Shown here piece after piece: positions 42,825 to 51,713 of a stretch of 64,000 nt of DNA; position 1 is the stretch's first letter; every line of letters begins with the position of its first letter. The notes beneath the pieces were generated by a model. That model searched no databases and had not been told where the DNA came from. It was given only the letters and a program-made list of their open reading frames with translations. Made by a program: the position numbers and the translations under genes. This DNA comes from Actinobacteria bacterium IMCC26256 (GTDB lineage Bacteria; Actinomycetota; Acidimicrobiia; IMCC26256), in the NCBI GenBank assembly GCA_001023575.1, contig CP011489.1:1301001-1365000 (forward strand). Direction: 5' to 3'.

Positions 42825-43733
42825 GTGAAGGCTGTTCAGGTTCCGCATCTCGACGCACTCGAAGCCGAATCAATTCACATTTTTCGCGAGGTCGCTGCTG
42901 AGTTTGAGCGACCGGTGATGCTCTTCTCCGGGGGCAAGGACTCGATTGTCATGCTCAGGCTTGCCGAGAAGGCCTTCTACCCTGCGCGAATTCCATTCCC
43001 AGTAATGCATGTCGATACAGGACACAACTTCGATGAGGTAATTGACTACAGAGACCGCAGGGTCGCTGAACTTGGGGTCAATTTAGTAATCGCATCGGTT
43101 CAAGCAGCGATCGACTCCGGACGCGTCGTTGAAGAGACAGGCCCTCGATCAAGCAGAAACAAGCTCCAGACAGTTGCACTCCTCGATGGCATCTCGGATG
43201 GAAAATACGATGCCGCATTTGGGGGTGGGCGCAGGGACGAAGAGAAGGCGCGCGCCAAGGAGCGCATCTACTCTTTCCGTGACGAGTTCGGTCAGTGGGA
43301 CCCAAAGAATCAGCGACCTGAACTCTGGAACCTCTACAACGGTAGACATAAACGCGGTGAACACATTCGAGTATTCCCCATATCAAACTGGACTGAACTC
43401 GATATCTGGCAGTACATCGAACGCGAGGAGATCGAGATTCCTTCCATCTACTACGCGCACCGTAGGTCTGTAATTAAACGTGATGGGATGCTCCTAGCAA
43501 TCACACCAATCCTCACACTGCTTCCAGACGAAGTCCCCGAAGAAATGCTCGTTCGTTTCCGCACTGTCGGCGACGCAACCTGCACTGGTGCCGTAGAGTC
43601 GCCAGCCTCAAATCCCGCCGAGGTGATAATCGAGGTCGCTGCAGCGCGCATTACCGAGCGTGGAGCAACTCGCGCTGATGATCGAATCAGTGAAGCCGGC
43701 ATGGAGGATCGAAAAAGGGAGGGCTACTTCTAA
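42825..43733 (+). CDS. cysD: Sulfate adenylyltransferase subunit 2
   Basis: CysD forms adenosine 5'-phosphosulfate from ATP and sulfate together with the GTPase CysN. The 302-residue protein has the PP-loop SGGKDSIVMLRLAEKAF, the family segments HVDTGHNFDEVIDYRD and AFGGGRRDEEKARAKER, and FPISNWTELDIWQYI. It starts at GTG 42825 after an AAAGGG ribosome site. TAA and the cysN ATG share one base (TAATG), as expected for subunits made in equal amounts. Confidence 0.95.
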   Translation: MKAVQVPHLDALEAESIHIFREVAAEFERPVMLFSGGKDSIVMLRLAEKAFYPARIPFPVMHVDTGHNFDEVIDYRDRRVAELGVNLVIASVQAAIDSGRVVEETGPRSSRNKLQTVALLDGISDGKYDAAFGGGRRDEEKARAKERIYSFRDEFGQWDPKNQRPELWNLYNGRHKRGEHIRVFPISNWTELDIWQYIEREEIEIPSIYYAHRRSVIKRDGMLLAITPILTLLPDEVPEEMLVRFRTVGDATCTGAVESPASNPAEVIIEVAAARITERGATRADDRISEAGMEDRKREGYF

Positions 43734-44986
43734 TGGAGATGCTTCGTTTTGCTACTGCAGGATCTGTCGATGACGGAAAGTCAACGCTCATTGGGCGTCT
43801 CCTCCTCGATAGTAAGCAGATATTTGAAGACCAACTCGAGGCGGTCGAGAAGACCAGCAGAGAGAAGGGCTTCGACTACACGAACCTTGCACTACTGACA
43901 GATGGGCTTCGCTCGGAGCGAGAGCAAGGCATCACAATCGACGTTGCTTATAGGTATTTTGCAACCCCGAAACGTAAATTTATTATCGCCGATACTCCTG
44001 GCCACGTTCAGTACACCAGAAACATGGTTACCGGAGCCTCGACAGCTGATCTTGCATTGGTCCTGATCGATGCCCGTAAAGGGATTCTTGAGCAGTCACG
44101 TCGCCATGCGGTTATCGCGTCACTACTGCGCGTATCTCACCTCGTTCTCTGCGTTAACAAGATGGACCTTGTTGATTGGGAAGAAGACGTCTTCAACTCC
44201 ATCTGCGAGGAGTTCAGCGAGTTTGCCGCAAAATTGGATATACCTGACCTCACATTCATACCCATCTCAGCACTCAATGGCGACAACGTAACAACCCACT
44301 CCGATCACATGCCTTGGTATGGCGGACCAACCCTGCTTTACCATCTAGAGCATCTCTACATCGCCTCTGACAGAAACCTCATCGATCCCCGATTCCCGGT
44401 TCAGTATGTAATTCGTCCGATGTCCAACGAGCACCACGACTACCGCGGCTACGCAGGGCAAGTCTCAGGGGGGACATTTAGGCCCGGAGACGAAGTCATG
44501 GTTCTGCCCTCTGGGATGACAACCACGATCGCTGGTATTGATTCATTCGATGGACCAATCTCCGAGGCTGTCCCGCCGATGTCAGTAACGATTCGCCTCA
44601 CCGACAATCTCGATGTCAGCCGTGGCGACATGATCTGTCGCCCAAGAAACGCCTCAGTAGCTACCCAAGATGTAGATGCGATGGTCTGCTGGTTTACTGA
44701 GCGCCCCCTATCAGAGCGCACAACCTATGGAATTAAACACACTACAAATAACGCTCGCTGCCAGGTGAGAGACCTTGCCTACAGACTCGATATCAACACG
44801 CTGTCCAGGGACGAATCGGCGACGGTGCTCAACATGAATGAGATCGGCCGAGTTCAACTCCGCGTCACTGCTCCGCTCTTTGTGGATGAATATCGACGAA
44901 ACCGAATGACTGGATCGTTCATTCTCATCGATGAAGGCACCAACGAGACCGTAGGCGCCGGGATGATTATCGGGACAGACGCGTAA
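43733..44986 (+). CDS. cysN: Sulfate adenylyltransferase subunit 1 (GTPase), without APS kinase
   Basis: CysN is the EF-Tu-like GTPase that drives APS formation by CysD. The 417-residue protein has the P-loop GSVDDGKSTLIGRLL, the switch regions REQGITIDVAYRYF and IADTPGHVQYTRNM, NKMD for guanine recognition, and two beta-barrel domains. It ends after the second barrel, so the APS kinase (CysC) domain often fused in actinobacteria is absent. No cysC or cysH gene occurs in the window. Confidence 0.95.
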   Translation: MEMLRFATAGSVDDGKSTLIGRLLLDSKQIFEDQLEAVEKTSREKGFDYTNLALLTDGLRSEREQGITIDVAYRYFATPKRKFIIADTPGHVQYTRNMVTGASTADLALVLIDARKGILEQSRRHAVIASLLRVSHLVLCVNKMDLVDWEEDVFNSICEEFSEFAAKLDIPDLTFIPISALNGDNVTTHSDHMPWYGGPTLLYHLEHLYIASDRNLIDPRFPVQYVIRPMSNEHHDYRGYAGQVSGGTFRPGDEVMVLPSGMTTTIAGIDSFDGPISEAVPPMSVTIRLTDNLDVSRGDMICRPRNASVATQDVDAMVCWFTERPLSERTTYGIKHTTNNARCQVRDLAYRLDINTLSRDESATVLNMNEIGRVQLRVTAPLFVDEYRRNRMTGSFILIDEGTNETVGAGMIIGTDA

Positions 44987-45029
44987 CAGTCTTCTTCTAG
45001 AACCTGCTCTAACGCCAGCGCTCCTCGTT

Positions 45030-48000
45030 TCACGCGTCGGGCGGATCAGTCCCGAAATTTAAGATCGAGTCAGCAACAAGAAACACGACAGCGCCCCAAC
45101 CGAGCAGGTGCACTCTCGTGAAACCGAGCGGCCACTCGAAGGTCGCGGGTACCCCAACTCGCATCTGGCGCCAAGCAATATAGATACCTGCAGCTGCAAG
45201 GCATGCGGATGGCGCTAGCGCTACCAAAGCCCGAAGCCGCGGCCATACGCAGGCAATGAGAACGCAGAGCGCCGCAGATATCCCGACCAGCGGGCCGGCG
45301 ACCAAACTACCGATCAGAAGGACACTAACAACTGAGAATGAAGCCCTTAGAGCCGTTGGGCGTCGTCTCGCGTGCCATGGTGCAACGAGTACCACCACGC
45401 CATCATCCACGGAGTCCCCTGATAGCACTTGACGCCTTCGAGGGTTCCAAATTGCCAAGATGAGACACGCCAGCGCCGCGAGCACGGAGAGCACCAATGC
45501 CTTGTTAACTACACCCTGAGGCTGCCACTTCATCGTGACTACGAACGATTTTGCGGTTGGAGTTACTCTCCAGCCGTTGGCATAGCCATCAACGAGCTTC
45601 GATGCCCCGAGGCTCTCTCCATCTATCGACGCGCTCCAGCCATCACTCTGACTCTGCCCAAGCACGATCCAGAGCGGCTCGCGAGTTGTTGCATTAGTAA
45701 CTCTCACCTTCTCCCAGTAACGCCCGCGAGAAATCACTTGCGTATTCGTAGATTCTCCAATAGTTGGGCCATCTACACGGTCCCCGGCGGTTCGGGCCTC
45801 TACTCCTGGTGAAGGGGTTGACGCCAAGGCACTCGATCCTGATACAAGCGAACGTAGGTCAAGACGGTCGAGGTCAAGAGCGGTTGTACCGCCATTTACC
45901 GCAATAACCGTATGCCTCCCTATTCCGAGGGAAAGTTCGTCACACCCGATGATTCTTAATCCTCCACGTGATAAGGCATCTGAGCGCTCCCCTAAAATTG
46001 AGATCCTTACTGGCTCTCCATCTATTGACAGCAGGTCGTCCCTGCAGGGAGTACTGAACATCTTGTTCTCGCGAGTTGATGCAAGAGAAGGCTCGACAAG
46101 ACTCGCGGCACCAAGTTCGGCGATACCAACTGGCATTACAGATTCGCCTCCGCCGTAGAAGTCCTTCGTTTTAGTCTCTCTCACTTCGTCAATAGTCAGA
46201 CGCAGAGTTCGGCCGCTCATTGTTGACGGAAGATCTAGGTGGACAAGAGAGGTTGCGTTCTCTGACGTCTGATCCTTTATGGGCGGAAGGCTCAACGGAA
46301 CCAACTTGCCATCCACGCTGAGAGTCACCTTCGTCGGAACTGAGTGGCGCCCGTCAGCAACAACCTGCATGTCCAAGCTTGAGAGTCTCACTTGCTTCTG
46401 GGAGTGAAACTCGATCCACTGCCCATTTGTTCCGACGAAAGGAGTATTCCAGGCAGTCAGCGGGTCTCCGTCGATTGCAGACGAGGAGCGGAACCGCGCA
46501 TCTCCGGCTAGGTGTTCGCTCTCGGTTGCAGTGACCGTAGATACCCCTAAGAGAGAATCGATGACATGGGTTGGGGACGCAGGATTAAGTCGAGCAACTC
46601 CTCCAACCGTGAATGTGCGCGGCGTAGGCAGAGCGAAAGATCTTGATAACGCAGGCTCAACATTCCCAGCGCGAGGGGGCACAGGGGTATTGCGTTCGCG
46701 TGTGAGGAGTATTACTAGGTCCTGTCGAGCGGATGCCTCTCCCGCTCGCTCAAGGAGATCAGTCGGGACACGAGTTACCTCAACAACTCGCAATGGCTCT
46801 GCGACCGGGTCGCCGGAGCCGATAGTGAGCTCCGAGATACCTACCCCGCTCAGGCCTTCATAGGAGAACCGCTTCCCGGTGCTATCGCCATCAACAATGA
46901 TTTCGATGGTCCTAAATTTCCTTGAGGGAAAATCGATACGCTGCCCGACAGAGGTTCTAGAAGAGTCGTCCAACACACGCTTTAGCTCTCCTTTGCCATC
47001 AAACCGAATTCTCACGCTTGTTATCCATCTATTGCGTGGACCTGTAAGCGGCTGAACTAGCGAGAAATGATTGGTCGTTATCGGCGCTTTGGGCTCAACG
47101 AGGATTCGCTCACCGATTACTGGCGAGAATGCACCGACGCGCCATGCCGTATCAAGGTTGCCATCAAGGGCCATTGACGCACGGTCTTCTGCCGTATAGG
47201 TAATGGGGTTTCCATAGGCAGATGCAACAACTCTCTTAACGCCCCGCTGCTCAACCACAGTAAAGGAATCATCGCCTGCACCAGGGAAGACATCGAGGCG
47301 CGCATCGGAGAGATCTTGAACGAGAGGCTTCTCCCCTGCCTGCTCTGTATAGCCAAGATTGTCGCGCACTGTGCTCCATCTACGAGCACGCTTCCTATTC
47401 GTATCCGTGATGACCAGCGTTGCACCCTCATTGGCAGCGGCCTGCAACTCTGGGCCGGTCATTGATGCTGCGTACCGAACAAGTTGACGCCCATCGATGA
47501 CTCCACTTGCTGCAGCATCAATAATTCCTTCACCATCACCAGCGACAATGACGGTTCCTTGGACGCTTTTAGTCCGAACGACAGAGAGGGGTGAGGTAAC
47601 CCTAACTACCGCTACTGGAGGAGGATCGCCTTCATTAGATGGGAAGGCGAGTGCTTGCTCATCAACCTGAGGGAAGAAGGCGGATCCAGGAATCTTCGAA
47701 CCAAATGTGCGTGGTGCCTCTAGCCCGCTTTGAGGAGCGTTGAAATCCCTCCAAACTTGTCGCGGCCTAATGAGGTTGTACCTATCTGTCTGCAGGTCAT
47801 TGCGGACAACAATCTCATTGACTCCGAGCAAGCGCGCAAACGGAGCAGTGACGATTGACTCGTAGAGACCCTCCTGAAGGCGGCGATCATAGGCATTTAG
47901 TAGATCAGCGGAGGCTGGGGTTCCGTACGGGATTAGCTCCCGCGCTACGTATGGGCGATCTATTAGCCCGGGAGTTATCGGATCAACGGTGCTACCCCAT

Positions 48001-49457
48001 CGATAAGAACCGAAATCAGATCCGGGGAGCTCCAGCACTCTTGAGTCGAGGGAGCCCTTGTTTACATCCGCTAGTGCATCCGACCAATACTTCGGAATCT
48101 GCTCCGAGCGCTGGAGGTTCTTCCCATAGAAGGTGCCCTGCCAAAGCGCCGGAAGATTGGCAATAACTAATGCTCCGGTCAGCGCGACGCAGATTGCCCC
48201 AAGTTTGCTTCGCCCTCGAGCGCTCAGTGATCGGTATGCACCGGATACTCCAAGAGCCAAAAATACGGAGAAGGCGAGAACAACCAGCGGAGTTGCTCTA
48301 CCCGTGCTGCGCAGTGCAAGCCCAAGTGATGAAGCCGTAGCGAACAACTTCATTACCCCGCCAAGCGGGGAGGGATCGTCAAAGGAATAAGCACCTACTC
48401 CTATCGTCACCCCAACAAATGCAAGCAGAACGAAATAAGAACGGTGCCGCCACCTAATACAAGTAGCGCAGAGGAGAGCAAGCACCGGCACAGCAAAAGA
48501 GACTGCAATATGCGTGACGCTCTGCGTATACGGAAGAGCGGACTCAATCCATGGACCAATCTTGTCTTGCCCGTAGAAGAACCAATACCCCAGTCCGCGC
48601 AGAACTTCGGGGGCCGTAGATGTCTTAGCTACGGTTCGGACAGTCTCAGTAAATTTGAGAATGTCGATCCCATAGTTACCCTGCGCCCAAAGCCCTGAGA
48701 GCCACCAAAGAGAGGCAGTCGTGGTCAGCGCACCAATGCGTGCCAGAGCGGCGAACATGCGCTTTGCTGAGACTTCTTTGCTGCCCCACACAGCCCAAGG
48801 CAGCCATAGCGCTGGAGCCAAGCCAGCAAAAATTAGAGATGTTGCGTTTACCCCCCCAACAATCTGAACTGTGAGTGCGATGAGCGCCGGGTATCTCCAC
48901 CCGCCCTTTCGTAGAGCCAAAATGGTGAATGCCAGCAACCATGGGAGTCCAGCCCACGGCAAGAGAATCACAGATATGCGCGCTGCGTAATCGAGCAAGT
49001 ATGGGCTGAGCATAAAAGCCAAGGCTCCTACTACTGCTCCAGGCCCTGTTACGTCAAGGGTTCGAAAGAGGTAGAGCATGCCTAGGCCGGCTGCGAAAAT
49101 AATCGTGCCGAGCCAAATTCTCTGCGTCAGTGCTCCAGAGGCACCGAGAGCATTTAGCACCCAATAAAAGGGCCCCATCGGGAACAAGTATCCAATGTTT
49201 TGGTGCGTAACCGTTCCAAGCCCGATATTGGGGTCCCACATACTCCATGCGCGCTCTAGGAGTCGACCGACGTCTAGTGACAGATAAGACTTGGTGTCCG
49301 CCGCTACGCGCCCTGGGTCGGAGAGCAAAACTGGGATATAAGAGATAGCCGCAAGTAGCGAGTAGCCAGCAAACCTGTTGCGGGCACTGGGCCTAGGCCG
49401 CTCCGAGTTAGAGCCTCTTCCCATGGGATTTATGGTCGAAATTTCCGGCGATGACAC
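45030..49457 (-). CDS. aftD: AftD-like alpha-(1->3)-arabinofuranosyltransferase (DUF3367)
   Basis: The 1475-residue protein is close in length to mycobacterial AftD (about 1400), a membrane GT-C enzyme that adds arabinofuranose from decaprenyl-phosphate arabinose to cell-wall arabinan. The N-terminal third holds many membrane helices and a GT-C-type acidic loop (RVAADTKSYLSLDVGRLL, about residues 49-66). The long outside region has discoidin-like carbohydrate-binding segments (ALDGNLDTAWR, AIDGDPLTAWNTPF) and the chain ends with further helices. GTG 49457 is the longest start and ATG 49424 an alternative; neither has a clear ribosome site. It heads a glycan gene region. Confidence 0.88.
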   Translation of the reverse strand: MSSPEISTINPMGRGSNSERPRPSARNRFAGYSLLAAISYIPVLLSDPGRVAADTKSYLSLDVGRLLERAWSMWDPNIGLGTVTHQNIGYLFPMGPFYWVLNALGASGALTQRIWLGTIIFAAGLGMLYLFRTLDVTGPGAVVGALAFMLSPYLLDYAARISVILLPWAGLPWLLAFTILALRKGGWRYPALIALTVQIVGGVNATSLIFAGLAPALWLPWAVWGSKEVSAKRMFAALARIGALTTTASLWWLSGLWAQGNYGIDILKFTETVRTVAKTSTAPEVLRGLGYWFFYGQDKIGPWIESALPYTQSVTHIAVSFAVPVLALLCATCIRWRHRSYFVLLAFVGVTIGVGAYSFDDPSPLGGVMKLFATASSLGLALRSTGRATPLVVLAFSVFLALGVSGAYRSLSARGRSKLGAICVALTGALVIANLPALWQGTFYGKNLQRSEQIPKYWSDALADVNKGSLDSRVLELPGSDFGSYRWGSTVDPITPGLIDRPYVARELIPYGTPASADLLNAYDRRLQEGLYESIVTAPFARLLGVNEIVVRNDLQTDRYNLIRPRQVWRDFNAPQSGLEAPRTFGSKIPGSAFFPQVDEQALAFPSNEGDPPPVAVVRVTSPLSVVRTKSVQGTVIVAGDGEGIIDAAASGVIDGRQLVRYAASMTGPELQAAANEGATLVITDTNRKRARRWSTVRDNLGYTEQAGEKPLVQDLSDARLDVFPGAGDDSFTVVEQRGVKRVVASAYGNPITYTAEDRASMALDGNLDTAWRVGAFSPVIGERILVEPKAPITTNHFSLVQPLTGPRNRWITSVRIRFDGKGELKRVLDDSSRTSVGQRIDFPSRKFRTIEIIVDGDSTGKRFSYEGLSGVGISELTIGSGDPVAEPLRVVEVTRVPTDLLERAGEASARQDLVILLTRERNTPVPPRAGNVEPALSRSFALPTPRTFTVGGVARLNPASPTHVIDSLLGVSTVTATESEHLAGDARFRSSSAIDGDPLTAWNTPFVGTNGQWIEFHSQKQVRLSSLDMQVVADGRHSVPTKVTLSVDGKLVPLSLPPIKDQTSENATSLVHLDLPSTMSGRTLRLTIDEVRETKTKDFYGGGESVMPVGIAELGAASLVEPSLASTRENKMFSTPCRDDLLSIDGEPVRISILGERSDALSRGGLRIIGCDELSLGIGRHTVIAVNGGTTALDLDRLDLRSLVSGSSALASTPSPGVEARTAGDRVDGPTIGESTNTQVISRGRYWEKVRVTNATTREPLWIVLGQSQSDGWSASIDGESLGASKLVDGYANGWRVTPTAKSFVVTMKWQPQGVVNKALVLSVLAALACLILAIWNPRRRQVLSGDSVDDGVVVLVAPWHARRRPTALRASFSVVSVLLIGSLVAGPLVGISAALCVLIACVWPRLRALVALAPSACLAAAGIYIAWRQMRVGVPATFEWPLGFTRVHLLGWGAVVFLVADSILNFGTDPPDA

Positions 49458-49535
49458 GGCGTAGAAACTACCCCTGAAAGCGAGTTAAGGAGCGTCAGAG
49501 GAGCGTAAGAGTATGGCCAAAAAAGGGTTATAGAC

Positions 49536-50738
49536 CTAAACCTTCCTCGCAGTGTTTCGCTTAGTTGCCTCATTGGCCAATACCTCAAGAGTGCCAAAGG
49601 CTGTGCGCTCCCACGTAAGCCGTGAAGCATTCTCGAGAGCACCCTTGGATAGACGATCTCGCAGACCATCGTCGATGATCACTTGATCTAGGGCGGCTAC
49701 CAAATCATCACGGGTCCTCCCGAGAAGACCACTAATTCCATCCTTAACTGCATCTGAGTGGCCCGCAATATTCGTGGCCACAGCAGGGGTTCCACATGCT
49801 GCTGCCTCTGTAATGGTCATTCCCCAGCCTTCACGTGCACTAACGCTCGCAAGTACCCATGCACTCCGATAGAGCGAGATCAACGCGTCGTCACTTACGC
49901 GCCCAATTAGGGAGATCCATCCCTCAGCCCCTGCGCTCTTGATCTGGGATTCGAGCGAGTCGCGCTCATAACCCTCCCCTGCAATCACAGCCTCGAGATC
50001 GGGTTGTCGCTCCTTAAGTGCAATCAAAACCTCTACGAGTAGATCGAATCGCTTTACCGGCACAAGTCGACCAACCGCTACGACAAGAGGTCGAATTGAC
50101 TTCACTCCACCGGCAGAGAACTTTGGGTCTACCCCCGGCGGAACAACGTGGACCATTCGATCTTTAAATCCGAGCTCATGAACGAGTTCGCTCTTAGAAG
50201 AATCCGAGAGCGTGATAATCGGAGTCCGCCGATAGAACTTTGGAGCAATGCTCGACTCCAGCGTTCTACCAATACCGGCTATTCGAGGCGGGAGAGTCAT
50301 ATTCCACATGTCAGCGTGAACGTGATGGAACCAAGTCACATTGGGCGTACGCGCCCATACTGGAGAGAAGAAGGGCATCCCGTTCCATATCTCAACCAAA
50401 CCATCGCGCCCTCCATGCCAACCCATCATCTCGCTAAAGGATGCGCGTGGAAATACCATGTAGCGCCCGGCCTTACGGATTACGCGATAACCATCGCGCC
50501 AAGCCACTTGAGGCTTCCCGGCAGCGAAAGATGTGCGCATGTTGACATCAATACCTGCGCTTGCCCAGAGCTCAGCGACCCTCGCAGCATGTACCTCTGA
50601 ACCCCCTGCCTCCGGGTCCTCAAGGTCTCGCCAGGCGAGCAGGCTCACCCGCTCCAAGGAGGCCAAGCGCGCTAATTCGGTCAATGAAGCAATTATTGAA
50701 CCTCTATCGGACTGCTCCATAAATTCAGATTGCTCCAT
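49536..50738 (-). CDS. Glycosyltransferase family 4 protein
   Basis: The 400-residue GT-B enzyme should transfer a sugar from a nucleotide donor at the cytoplasmic membrane face. The N-terminal domain shows DLEDPEAGGSEVHAARVAELW and the C-terminal domain VVAVGRLVPVKRFDLLVEVL, IAGEGYERDSLE and the donor-binding SAREGWGMTITEAAACGTPAVATNIAGHSD with the E-X7-E pattern. ATG 50738 is preceded by GGGGGAGA. The first 12 residues contain MEQS twice because of an 18-base duplication. It is upstream of aftD on the same strand. Donor and acceptor are unknown. Confidence 0.9.
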   Translation of the reverse strand: MEQSEFMEQSDRGSIIASLTELARLASLERVSLLAWRDLEDPEAGGSEVHAARVAELWASAGIDVNMRTSFAAGKPQVAWRDGYRVIRKAGRYMVFPRASFSEMMGWHGGRDGLVEIWNGMPFFSPVWARTPNVTWFHHVHADMWNMTLPPRIAGIGRTLESSIAPKFYRRTPIITLSDSSKSELVHELGFKDRMVHVVPPGVDPKFSAGGVKSIRPLVVAVGRLVPVKRFDLLVEVLIALKERQPDLEAVIAGEGYERDSLESQIKSAGAEGWISLIGRVSDDALISLYRSAWVLASVSAREGWGMTITEAAACGTPAVATNIAGHSDAVKDGISGLLGRTRDDLVAALDQVIIDDGLRDRLSKGALENASRLTWERTAFGTLEVLANEATKRNTARKV

Positions 50739-50747
50739 AAATTCTCC
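50712..50747. repeat. 18-bp tandem duplication over the GT4 start codon
   Basis: TGCTCCATAAATTC occurs at 50713 and 50731, an 18-base period covering the start region of the minus-strand glycosyltransferase gene. The duplication gives two in-frame ATGs (50738 and 50720), of which the first has the better ribosome site. Confidence 0.8.
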
Positions 50748-50807
50748 CCCCTCATCCCTAAATCAATCCCCGGCCATTAGTCTACGAACGCTTGATTGTG
50801 AGGCCCG

Positions 50808-50852
50808 AACTTCACTACACGCAACTTCATCCCCCACAACTTCACTCCCCAC
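50808..50852. repeat. Three 15-bp tandem repeats in a divergent promoter region
   Basis: Three adjacent 15-base units (50808-50822, 50823-50837, 50838-50852) all begin AACTTCA and the last two end CCCCAC. They lie between the divergent GT4 and methyltransferase genes, just before CATAATGG, a possible -10 element. They may bind a regulator or have arisen by slippage. Confidence 0.7.
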
Positions 50853-50909
50853 CCATAATGGATCGCTAAAGACACGGAGCAGGTTCTGAGACTCACTGGA
50901 GAACGACCA

Positions 50910-51701
50910 ATGGAGGGGAGCACACCAGACTCCCTCCTTGCTTTACACGAAGCCGGATATCGCGAGGTGGCTGCTCGACTCAGTGGAGCGCTAGTACTCG
51001 ATGTCGGATGCGGAGTCGGGGACGAGAGCGTCACTTTGGCATCAGAGGGCCGGAGACTCATTGGTATTGACTACAGCGCTGATACCGCAATCCTCGCAGC
51101 CCGTGAGTGGGGTGTTACCTCAACTCATGGCGAAAAAATAACGACCGCATGCATGGATGGGGGAAGCCTCGGGTTCGCAGATGCAAGCTTTGACTCGGTG
51201 TGTTCTTCTCACATAATTGAGCACTTCACTGATCCTGAACGGCATGTAGCCGAGATAGCGCGAGTCTGCTCGGATACGGGTTCTGTCTTCGTGCTCACAC
51301 CGAACAAACCCGCTGATTTTGAGAACCCTTTCCACGTTTATTTGTTCGAGAAGCCACAGTTATTCTCAATGCTTCGGCTGTTCTTCGAAGAAGTCGAGGT
51401 ACTTGGGCTTGTCGGAGACTCTGAGTTTCAGGCTGATTTTGCAACAAGGCGCGCTAGCGGTGACCGCATTCTCAAATTTGATTTTCTAAACCTGCGCAGA
51501 TTTCTACCCCGGAAAGCATACGTTTGGATATACGAACATGCTCTTCCCTTGGTCTATCGAGTTCTAGGTTCAAGAGTTAGCGGTGTCGGTTCTGGTTTAG
51601 ACCACACTCATCTCTCAATCTCTACAGAGATAGATGACAAGACCCCGGTTCTCTTTGCAGTTGCCAAGCGGCCGCGTCGACCCGTGCAGTCTGAGACCTA
51701 G
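50910..51701 (+). CDS. Class I SAM-dependent methyltransferase
   Basis: The 263-residue protein has a Rossmann methyltransferase core: motif I LVLDVGCGVGDESV (about residues 30-43), acidic motif II LIGIDYSAD, DASFDSVCSSHIIEHF as motif III/IV, and the reporter-loop region VFVLTPNKP typical of Methyltransf_11-type small-molecule or glycan enzymes. ATG 50910 has GGAGAA seven bases upstream. It lies 13 bases before a GT-C-like membrane gene and is probably cotranscribed with it, suggesting a role in surface glycan modification (inference). Confidence 0.88.
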   Translation: MEGSTPDSLLALHEAGYREVAARLSGALVLDVGCGVGDESVTLASEGRRLIGIDYSADTAILAAREWGVTSTHGEKITTACMDGGSLGFADASFDSVCSSHIIEHFTDPERHVAEIARVCSDTGSVFVLTPNKPADFENPFHVYLFEKPQLFSMLRLFFEEVEVLGLVGDSEFQADFATRRASGDRILKFDFLNLRRFLPRKAYVWIYEHALPLVYRVLGSRVSGVGSGLDHTHLSISTEIDDKTPVLFAVAKRPRRPVQSET

Positions 51702-51713
51702 AGGCTCTAGAGG

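Noticed and set aside
45429-45812. 127-codon frame antisense to aftD
   Set aside because: Mirror of coding sequence with no start signal; composition fits a shadow of the real gene, as do many other antisense frames across the window.
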